Origin: Pegoplata infirma
Lineage: Eukaryota > Arthropoda > Insecta > Diptera > Anthomyiidae
Length of the DNA stretch: 64,000 nucleotides
NCBI GenBank assembly: GCA_963921195.1
Contig: OY992538.1
Span: 83,513,904 to 83,577,903, forward strand
Reading direction: 5' to 3'
Position 1 is the stretch's first letter. Every line of letters starts with the position of its first letter. Under the pieces are notes generated by a model. It was given only the letters and a program-made list of their open reading frames with translations, had not been told where the DNA came from and ran no database searches. The position numbers and the translations under genes were made by a program. This document shows, in pieces, positions 56,197-64,000 of the stretch.

Positions 56197-56405
56197 TATA
56201 TAAAGATTCCATAGCGAAAAGTTAAAAAAATGGGTAATTTTTTATCATTATAAAATTTTTCTGTATTTACGGGCAACGAAACCCTGCGCACGCTAGTAGA
56301 TAAATAAAGTTGTAATTTGGTAAAAAAAACTGTTTTATTTAGTAATTTTTTTTCTCTGATTAGTAGTTGATTTAAAATTTGGTGAATATACTAAAAAAAA
56401 TGTTT

Positions 56406-56570
56406 GCCTGTTTTTGAGCACCACGTTCTTTAAATGTAGTAATAGCAGCATCAACTATTACTTGAGTTGTTGGATGGTTTCTTCGGCTTGATGGCATCTT
56501 CTTTTGCCTTCTTCTCAGCAGCTGTAGTTGCAGAAACTGGACTTCCAACAACATCAAAATCCAAAATGAT
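56406..56570 (-). pseudogene. Histone H1-like N-terminal fragment, copy 1
   Basis: Histone H1 binds linker DNA between nucleosomes. Here one minus-strand frame reads DVVGSPVSATTAAEKKAKED, then AIKPKKPS; after a one-frame shift it continues HPTTQVIVDAAITTFKERG. That order, a KKPSHP-type junction followed by Q-x-VDAAI-x-x-x-KERG, is the H1 tail and first helix of its globular domain. The sequence stops after KERG, so the rest of the globular domain and the lysine-rich C-terminal tail are missing. The frameshift and truncation make it non-functional. It lies inside the right arm of the CACTCAAAA-ended MITE. Confidence 0.75.
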
Positions 56571-56983
56571 TTATTTTTTCACTTAAACACTTAAAACAAA
56601 AAATTTAAAGAACAACACTCCACTTTTTTTTTTTTTTTTTTTGTGTCATTTTTTTAGCTTAAGTAGAACAAATGAGAATTGCGTAGTAGTCTACAAAATA
56701 AATTTCTTACATTTTCACGTAAAATTTGTAAAAAATTAACAATTTTTTTTTCGAATTTTTAATTTTTTTCACATGTATTTAACAAAAAATAAAAAAAAAA
56801 CTTTTGGATATTGAAGATTAGATATCTAAGTATGTGTTAAAATTAAAAAAAAAATAATTTTTCAAAATTATCAACTTTTTATTAACAATTTAGGTAGCAA
56901 ATTTTAAAAAAATTTCATATAAAATTAGCAAAAAATATGGTAAAATTAGCAAAAAATATGGTAAAAAATACTAAAAATTGTGT

Positions 56984-57110
56984 AGCCTATTTTTGAGCGC
57001 CCATTCAGTTGATGGATGGCTACTTTGCTATGGTGTTGGCAGCATCATCTTTTGCCTTCTTCTTGGCAGCTGGACTTTTAACAGCAGCAGAATCTGCAAT
57101 GATTTTTTTT
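56984..57110 (-). pseudogene. Histone H1-like N-terminal fragment, copy 2
   Basis: The minus strand reads ADSAAVKSPAAKKKAKDDAA, then NTIAK and a stop, then PSIN and, after a decayed stretch, GAQK. It parallels copy 1 (SP...A.KKAK.DA...K.PS, ending GAQK) but is more degraded, with the VDAAI segment deleted. Sharing of the non-H1 GAQK junction with copy 1 indicates that both derive from one captured fragment later duplicated within the MITE. Confidence 0.6.
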
Positions 57111-57766
57111 CACACTAGAACACTTTAAACAATTTTTTTTTCTTAAAACTAAGAAAAAAAAAAATAAAAAGTATTACCATTTCTTTAAGGAAAATAATAA
57201 TATTTTTGCTAAAATTATAGTTAAATAAAAAAAAAAAAACTAGCAAGAAAATATAGTAAAAGTACCAAAAAATTGTTGTATTTTACCAATAGTAAATTGC
57301 CAAAAAAAAAAACTGTAAAAGTTAAATTTTTACAATTTTTTTTGCTAAAGTTTGGTTGAAGTAAATTACAACACCTTTTACTAATATTTTGACTAAGTTA
57401 TTTTTATGAGTGTATATTTCCGCCCTCTGTGGTGGGTTTTTGGAACTTTTTTTAAGAGTTTGAAAAACGACCATTGTATTATTTTTTGCTGTAGAATCGA
57501 CTGGTGAAATATATATATTATATATATCGACTGGAAATATATATATCGACTGGAAAAATATAGCAAATCATATATTTAACCGTTTTTACTCTGCAAAAAA
57601 AACAGCTCGAAATTCGCGTTTTCAGATGCGTTGAACCACCCCAAGGAGCGATTTTTTTTCCAAAAAAATACCGTCATTCTACTTCAAATCCTTCAAAAAA
57701 AATCCTTCAAAAAATTATGATACCCGCAGATCAAATTTTCAAAATTAACTCTTATGTTTACATACT

Positions 57767-57832
57767 TAAGCTAAGTGGCTGAAGGCTAAGCCTCACGAAC
57801 AACTGGTTCTGTGTTCGAATCTCGGTGGGGAT
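57767..57832 (+). repeat. tRNA-like sequence
   Basis: An A-box-like TGGCTGAAGGCTAAG and a B-box-like TGTTCGAATCTC are spaced as in a tRNA gene of about 66 nt. The acceptor ends do not pair. It is probably a SINE head or tRNA relic. Confidence 0.38.
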
Positions 57833-57887
57833 AAGTTAAAAAACATAAATTTTTAAAATTGAAATAATAAAATAAATAAAAATAGAA

Positions 57888-58045
57888 TTGAAAAATATTT
57901 TTTTTCGTTTTCATAGGTTTCTGGTTTCTATGAATTTGTTTCATAGATTCTATGAAGAACATCATTGGCTGATTTCTAATGATTTTTTCATAGAATCAAT
58001 GTACGTTTTCATAGCCGTTATGAAAAAAATTCTTTCAGTATTATT
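57888..58045. repeat. TTCATAGA-motif repeat end
   Basis: Repeated TTCATAGATTCTATGAA-like palindromes ending in AAAAATTCTTTCAGTA. This is the mirror of the CACTGAAAGAATT end at 43,812. The partner end here is not found. Confidence 0.45.
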
Positions 58046-58169
58046 AGCCCTATATGGAACTAAGAAAATTGCGTTTTTGATTTTTCGAAAACTTGGCTTA
58101 AAAGTCAATTTACAAAAAATCCTGCCATATATATGTATATTTATTTTTTAAAGAATAAATAATTGTTTA

Positions 58170-58515
58170 TCTACACAAAAAAAATTCAGACATGTATTTT
58201 TCGTTTTTTTTTTCGAGATGCTCGCTTTTGAATATTAAATTTCATAACAATTTTGTAATTTGCTTATATTTTCTTGTTTCAACATAGCGTATGAGTACTA
58301 AATATTTGCATAAATGTTACTCATACGCTATATTGATACAAGCAAATTACAAAATTGTTATGAAATTTAATATTCAAATGCGAGTTTCTTAAAAAAAAAA
58401 AAACGAAGAATTGGTCTCCGTATTTTTTTGTGTGGCTAGACAAACATCTAAACATAAAAAAATAAAATAAAGATAAAAAAATTGGCCGGATTTTTAATAA
58501 AATGACTTTTTTAAA
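58170..58515 (-). repeat. Hairpin repeat, copy 2
   Basis: Arms TGAATATTAAATTTCATAAC and its complement (58,232 and about 58,357) flank a core with AGCGTATGAGTA and its complement. The order matches the repeat at 5186-5474 on the other strand. The hairpin here is much better preserved. Confidence 0.78.
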
Positions 58516-58762
58516 AAGTGGGAAATTTCAGAACGGGTTCTGAAAAAGTTTCAAAAAATTTTTTTTTAATCAATAGCCAAAAAAAAAAAAATATACAAAA
58601 TTTCAAATTTTTGAGATTATGGTGAATTCCGTTTTAATTTGATAAATATATAACCAAGACAACTCGCCACAAATTTGACAATTTTTTTAATATTTAGCCA
58701 CGCCTCCTAAGCCAATGTTTATTAAAATTGAAAAACCAAAAACTCAATTTTCTATGTTCAAT
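58516..58762. other. AT-rich spacer
   Basis: Nothing recognised. Confidence 0.4.
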
Positions 58763-59553
58763 ATAGGGTTTAGGGTTTCTAAATTCCCGGATTTTTTCAA
58801 TTCCCGGGAAAGCGTTTTAAAAAAATTTAATTCACGGGAATTCCCGGGAATTTTTTGATTAACACAAATTCTGAATCTAATCATAAATAATATATTTTTT
58901 TTCAAAAATATGGCCGCTTTTTTAAATTCAAACACTTACAGATGTCTTCTTTTGTAAAATAGTTTTCTTTACTTCTTTTTTAAACGAATAAAATTCACAA
59001 AAATCTAATTTTTGTAAAAGTATTGTACTTTATTAGGATTGTCGTATTTGCCTTGGCGTATTTTCACTCCATACAGAATGTTTTTTATTCGTGAATATAT
59101 AATTTTTCAAATTTTTGTGTTTGTAAAAGTTTTTTTATAAATTCGAGTAATGCTGACCAATCATAATCAGAATTTTATTTTAAAGACAAATAACCTTTTC
59201 AAGACATCCATGCCCAAATATCAGTCTTTAAATTTAAATATTTATCTTTAAAAAAATGGAACTTTTGTGAAATTTTAGACTAGAATGCTGGTTTGTTTAA
59301 AATACTTTTATGCAACATGAAGCGTTTCCTTACTATTTTTTCTGCAATAATTTAAATTTAATCCAATTTTTTATTTTATTTCAATAAATCATATAAAATT
59401 GTATTTAAAATCTGTAATTTGATTAGTTTTTTTTTTAAAACAGTTATTGACAAATTCCCGAAATTTCCCGATGAAAAAATCCCGGGATTTTGAGAAAAAA
59501 TTTTCCCGGGAATTCCCGGGAATTTTTTCCCGAATAGAAACCCTAATAGGGTT
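58763..59553. mobile_element. hAT-like MITE, copy 2, perfect 8-bp TSD
   Basis: The element is 58,771-59,545 (775 bp), in the opposite orientation to 373-1254. Ends are TAGGGTTTCTA and, inverted, TAGAAACCCTA. The flanks are ATAGGGTT at 58,763-58,770 and 59,546-59,553. The left end matches the reverse complement of the right end of copy 1 for about 100 bp. The CCCGGGAATTCCCGGG blocks recur near both ends. Confidence 0.88.
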
Positions 59554-59654
59554 ATCAATACAACCTATTCAGAAATTTATGGGACACATGTTTTTCTGTA
59601 GCGGGATATTTGGTGTGGAATGCCTAATATGTAGAAGACATTTAGCGATATCTG

Positions 59655-60379
59655 TCTGTCCTATTAAAAAGTCTCAGAATCGGAGACTTTTTGTATAGGA
59701 AAAGTGTCTCAGAATCTGAGGCTTTTTAAAACTATATCAGAATCTAAGGCTTTTTCTATTGAAAAAATGTCTCAGAATCTGAGATTTTTTCTTTGGGAAA
59801 ATATTGCAGAATTTTAGTCATTTTCCATAGGAAAAATTTAGAAGAATCTGAAACTTTTTCTGTTGGGAAAATATGTCAGAACATGAGATTTTTTCTACAG
59901 TAATAATTTCTTAGAATCTGAGAATTTTCAATTGGAAAAATGTCTCAGAACCTTAGACTTTTTCTCTAGGAAGAGAATCTCAGTGTCACAATTTTCTCAG
60001 GGAAAAAGTCTAATATTCTATTACATTTTTCTTATAGAAAAACGTCTCAGATTCTGAGACAATTTTCCTTTAGAAAAAGTCTCAGATTCTGAGACACTTT
60101 TCCTATAGATGCCTCAGATGCTTAGACATTTTCCTTATAGACAAAGTCTCAGATTTTGTGATATTTTACCTTTAGAAAAAGTCTAAGATTCTGAGAAATT
60201 TTTCTCTATAGAAATGTCTCAGAATCTGCAACATTTTTCCTATAGAAAAAGTATCAGACTCTGGGACAATTTTCCTATAGGGAAAGTCTCATATTCTAAA
60301 ACATTTTTCCTTTGGAAAAGAATCAGATTCTGATATATTTTTCCTATAGAAAAAGTCTCAGATTCTAAAACATTTTTCC
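59655..60379. repeat. CAGAATCTGAGA minisatellite, array 2a
   Basis: Degenerate units of about 30-60 bp alternate TCTCAGAATCTGAGA with TTTTCCTATAGAAAAA. The array continues at 61.24 kb after an inserted MITE. Confidence 0.82.
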
Positions 60380-60381
60380 TA

Positions 60382-61235
60382 CACTCAAAAAAAAAACTGT
60401 AAAGTTAGCAAAAAAAGCTTGTAAACCTACAAGAAAATTTGCTGATTTTGAACCCACAATTTTTTTGGTAAAGTTAGCAAAACCGTTTTGCTAAAAATTA
60501 GTTAACTGAAATAATTTTTATTTCAACTTAGTTCATACACATTTGAGGACCCCATTGGGTTCGGAACCAATAGGTCCAGACCCCGATGGGCCTAGACCTA
60601 GTTGGGTTCCTTAAAAATCGTCATAGTTTTTGATCCAAAATTTGTGTCCGTTTCGCTCTACCTTGCTTAGTTTTTGAGATACGTGATTTTAGGGGATCAC
60701 TGGGGTCTTGAGAATTAAAAAACTCGATAACTTCAAAAATATTACTCGGAGAGCTTTTGGTTATTTTTCTTTTGGACTTTTTGTTGTGTCGGCAATATTT
60801 ACCGAGATATGAGCATTTTAAAATTTTCGGGAATGCTAACTTTTTTGGATCCAAAGTTAGGTCCCATTAGGGTCCACACATGTGAAGAGGACCCGCGAAA
60901 GTATGGAGATTCTAAGAACCAAAAATGCCCTCCATTTTGCTCTATCTGGCTTAGTTTCCGAGATAGCGCCATTTTAAGTTTTCTGAAAATAAAAAAAAAT
61001 TTACCATTTATTTTTGCTAATGTTAGCAAAAAATCTTGTAAAAATGTTGTCAACTCAATTTCAAATTTAGCAAAAGAAATTAGTTCAAAGTTTGTTTAAA
61101 ATTGCTAATGTGCTAAATGAAGTTTACAAGAATTTTTTGCTAACATGCTAATCTCAACTAAAAATTTGCTAAAAGTTAGCTAACTAGCACCAGCAAAAAA
61201 AAATTAGTAAATCTACTAACTTATTTTTTTGAGTG
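60382..61235. mobile_element. CACTCAAAA-ended MITE, TA target, copy 3
   Basis: 854 bp. TA then CACTCAAAAAAAAAACTG at 60,382; TTTTTTTGAGTG to 61,235, then TA. It interrupts the minisatellite array. Subterminal GTTAGCAAAAAA repeats match the arms of the 50.2-57.4 kb element. The interior has GGGTCC-rich text and two diverged direct repeats (GCTTAGTTTTTGAGATA and GCTTAGTTTCCGAGATA). Confidence 0.75.
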
Positions 61236-61237
61236 TA

Positions 61238-62090
61238 TGTTTTTAAAAATTTCAGAATTTGAGAAATGTTCTCTATAAAATAAACCTTAGATTCTGAGAA
61301 TTTTTCCGTATAGAAAAAGTATCAGATTCTGTAAACTATTCTATATGAAAAATGATTCACAATCTATTATTATTATTATTTATTAGTCAATGGAAAAAAT
61401 CCTTACAGACTAAGATTCATAAAATCTACACGAAAAATATCTCAGAACCTGTGAATCTCTGGACGTGTTAATTTTTCTATACGAAAAACAACTCACAATC
61501 AGATTCTGAGAAGTTTTTGTATGAAAAATGTTTCAGAATCTGAGATTTTTTTTATACGAAAATAGAATCTTAGAATTTTCTGTACGAAAAATGTCTCAGA
61601 ATCAGAAAATTTGTTTATACGAAAAATTTATGAGAATCTGAACATTTTTCTATACAATAAATATTTCAAAATTTGTAAATTTTTCTAAACGAAAAGTGTC
61701 TCAGAATAGAGTTTTTCTATATGATAAATGTCTCAAAAGCTGTAAATTTTTCTAAACGAAAAATGTCTCAGAATTGAATTTTTCTAAACGAAAAATGTCT
61801 CAGAATCTAAAAATTTGTCGATACGAAAAATGTCTCTGACAAGTTTTCTGTACGAAAAATGCCGCAGAATCTGAGAATTTTTCTATACAAAAATGATTTA
61901 GAATCTAAGAACTTGTCGATACGAAAATATTTTTGAAAATCTGTAAAAGTGAAATGACTCGCATCGACTTATAGGCGCCCAACGTGGGCTTAATAAACTT
62001 CGCTTAAAATAAGAATGTTTTTATAAGTATATGGAAAAAACATTTTCCTACAAAAAAGTCTCAGATTCTGAGACACATGTGCAAGCACAT
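61238..62090. repeat. CAGAATCTGAGA minisatellite, array 2b
   Basis: Continuation of array 2a, dominated by CTATACGAAAAATGTCTCAG units like array 1 at 14 kb. Confidence 0.8.
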
Positions 62091-62267
62091 GTTATATATA
62101 TTTCACACATCAGTACTAAGTGGTTCAAAAAACAAAAATTAGATTTTTGAAAATTAAAAATCAAAAAAAAAATGTCTCGCGATATATGATTTTTATTAAT
62201 TTTCGAAATTTCGCCATTTCAAATGTGTCGAAAACATTTAAGTAAAAAAAATTCTTTTAATTTTGGG

Positions 62268-62455
62268 GATTATGACCAATTAGTATAGAAGACATAGTCC
62301 CCATAATGGGGATTATGGCCATTTGTTACGTGGTCATTATCCCCATAAATCTGGGAATTATGTCCGATTTATATTGGGATTATGTCCAAATAATTTTCGG
62401 TCACAGGCCCCACTACCATTATGGGGATTATGTCCGTGGGGATTATGTCATGTCA
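62268..62455. repeat. GGGGATTATGTCC motif cluster
   Basis: GGGGATTATG(T/G)CC and its complement recur about eight times in 190 bp, in both orientations, including CCCCATAATGGGGATTATGG. It looks like a subterminal binding-site cluster or a young minisatellite. No element ends were assigned. Confidence 0.7.
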
Positions 62456-62826
62456 CCGTTCAAGACATTTTTAAAAAAATTTAAACTTTTTTTGTTCCGT
62501 TGACCATGTTTTAAAGCTGCAGACAAAATTTCATTTAAACTTATTGTTAGTTTGAGCCGAATTAGACCATTGTAGTCATTGTTTTTCATTTTAGTTAAAT
62601 ACACTGTGCTACAAAAAACACAAAATCGAAATACTTTTAAAATGAGGTAGTTAAGGTTGTAGGTCTCGTCGATAAGATCACAAAAATGCCCATCAAACTT
62701 GCCAGACACCCTCAAATATTAAAGTTATTGTCAAAAAACGTTTTTTTGGGACTTTTATCACTAAATCACGTGTAACTTAAACATTTTTCAACCGATTTTA
62801 AATTTTTGTGAATTGGTTTATACATA
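62456..62826. other. AT-rich spacer
   Basis: TGTGCTACAAAAAACACAA near 62,606 weakly resembles the text left of the retrotransposon target repeat (CTACAAAAAACAGA near 15,380). Nothing else was recognised. Confidence 0.4.
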
Positions 62827-63354
62827 TGGGGCAAAACGCGTCAAAGGTCCACACCAAAAAACAAATGTTGTCCAATTTAAGTATAATTTTGGTAAAATAG
62901 TAGGTTAATGATAGGTATTCTAAATTACAAATATAAAATTTTTTGATGAAATATTGGCAGAGTTACAGGGTTGGAAAGTTTTGATGTTTTTGAAAAGAAC
63001 ATATTTTGGTGAATTTTAATTAACATTTTGATGAAACAAAAATTATAATTTTAAAAAGGACTTTTAAAGTATTTTTGATGGCCTTTAAAATGGCATTTGT
63101 GTTTTTTTTGAAAAAAATAAATTTGACCTTAAAATTCAAGGTCAAAATATTAAATTGTAGTTATCTTATAAGGGTCGCACTTTAAGATTTTTTTCACTAA
63201 GCCCACTAGAAAGGTTGACATTTTTTTTAATTTCGGTTTTTAAAAAAAAAATGGTATGTATACTACCTATCGTTAACCTAATATTTTGCCAAAATTATAC
63301 TTGAATCGGACAACATTTGTTTTTGGGTGTGGACCGTTGACGCGTTTTGCCCCA
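62827..63354. mobile_element. Palindromic TGGGGCA-ended element, TA target
   Basis: 528 bp. Ends TGGGGCAAAACGCGTCAA and TTGACGCGTTTTGCCCCA, flanked by TA (62,825-62,826 and 63,355-63,356). Arms of about 120 bp match well (GTCCACACC, ACAAATGTTGTCC) and weaker homology continues to the centre. It shares the terminal TGGGGCA and TA flank with the 30,498-32,531 element. Confidence 0.78.
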
Positions 63355-63499
63355 TATAAGAAAGATATGTATTGATTTTTTCAACAATATCTAATTTTTT
63401 GTTATTTTTTGAAAATTTTTTGAGTTTACCGATTTTTTTCTGCTATAGTTTGTTTAACAACATTTATATTAATAAACCTGTTCCCAACGAAAATTTAAT

Positions 63500-63965
63500 T
63501 GTGAATACGATGAGCTTTATGCCAAAAAAATCGGATAACAATTGATAATTGTGATAATTTTTCTAAAAAAGAAAATTAAGATTTTGTATGAAATTGTCGT
63601 GCGGGTAACACAGGAAAAAAATAAACGAACATACTAAGAGGTCGCGTATCATTATTTTAAAGGTTTTTGATCTCCTGAATTCGAATTTGACCTTGAAATT
63701 GCGCTATCTTATTAAGTATTTGATATATCAATTTATGTTAAATATCTCAAAAACCTGACGAGATAGAGTAATTTAAAGGCCAGATTTGGATTCAGCGCGC
63801 CAAAAACCTTTAAAAATATTTTACATGACCATTTATAATAAATTTATTTTTTTTTGCCTGGGTTATCTGAACGGCGATTTCCTGCGAAATCTTAATTTTC
63901 TTTTTTAGAAAAATTATCACAACTCTGTCAATTATTATCCGATTTTTTCAGGATAAAGCTTATAT
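63500..63965. repeat. Fold-back, possibly continuing past the window
   Basis: GTGATAATTTTTCTAAAAA (63,548) and its exact complement (63,911-63,929), with AATCGGATAA against TTATCCGATT further out, give arms of about 100 bp around a loop of about 250 nt. Whether homology extends beyond 64,000 cannot be seen. Confidence 0.65.
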
Positions 63966-64000
63966 TATTATATTTAAAAAAACGCTCATAAACATAAAGG

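Larger units (their letters stand above)
50417..56296 (+). mobile_element. Helitron-like element, copy 6 (with two nested elements)
   Basis: It begins TCTATATATATAAAG after A and ends GCGCACGCTAG before T at 56,297. It has paired modules of about 130 bp as in copy 3. It hosts the 52,258-54,513 and 55,700-56,194 elements, both absent at the equivalent places in copy 3. No coding for the Helitron transposase. Confidence 0.75.
50170..57412. mobile_element. CACTCAAAA-ended MITE hosting a nest of insertions
   Basis: The left end is TA then CACTCAAAAAAAAAA at 50,170. The right end is TTTTTATGAGTG then TA at 57,413. The flanking arms (50,170-50,416 and 56,297-57,412) share GTAAAATTAGCAAAAAA-type repeats. 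Removing Helitron copy 6 reunites them at GAAA|TAGATAAATA. The right arm contains two histone H1-like fragments. Confidence 0.68.

Overview
The window looks like heterochromatin-like, AT-rich intergenic DNA from an insect, most likely a fly (Diptera). The clues are a LOA-like non-LTR retrotransposon whose ORF1 resembles DUF4780 proteins, short-TIR hAT elements, Helitron-like elements, TA-targeted MITEs and a (CAGA)n-associated dispersed repeat of a type common in flies. I found no intact host gene. The only long, well-composed reading frames are the two ORFs of one apparently full-length retrotransposon at 15,540-20,740 on the minus strand. Nearly every other ORF is short and AT-driven.

Layout. 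0.3-6.4 kb: small DNA transposons, including a hAT MITE with a perfect 8-bp target duplication and a decayed hAT element that keeps the C-terminal dimerisation region of its transposase. 6.6-8.7 kb: two long inverted-repeat (fold-back) elements. 8.7-12.4 kb: a nested hAT composite holding a second hAT element, a tRNA-like SINE head and a (CAGA)n repeat. 12.9-14.5 kb: a dispersed element carrying a signal-peptide-like start, then a degenerate minisatellite. 15.4-20.8 kb: the retrotransposon, inserted in an older hairpin repeat. 21.3-27.2, 29.9-35.2, 46.5-48.8 and 50.4-56.3 kb: Helitron-like elements (5' TC near TATATATAAA, 3' CTAG, A|T insertion) filled with about 130-bp tandem modules. 35.2-39.2 kb: a large array of related modules. 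39.4-41.2 kb: a 1.8-kb fold-back. 42.7-45.8 kb: TIR elements. 45.9-49.5 kb: a CCCAGCAAAACTT-TIR element that hosts one Helitron copy and its 16-bp minisatellite. 50.2-57.4 kb: a TA-flanked MITE that hosts a Helitron, which itself hosts two more elements. 57.4-64 kb: hairpin repeats, another hAT MITE, minisatellites and further fold-backs.

The most unusual content is gene-derived debris inside transposons. Two fragments resemble the N-terminal part of histone H1 (56.4-57.1 kb). Two copies of what looks like a 3'-terminal exon (acidic tail, stop, poly(A) signal) sit inside a TIR element (52.8 and 53.4 kb). A secretory-leader-like start is repeated four times (6.3, 13.0, 23.3 and 45.7 kb). Many insertions could be tested against empty paralogous sites inside the same window, which gives a relative insertion history. 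Boundaries without target duplications are approximate. All family names come from motif recognition by eye; no search was run.
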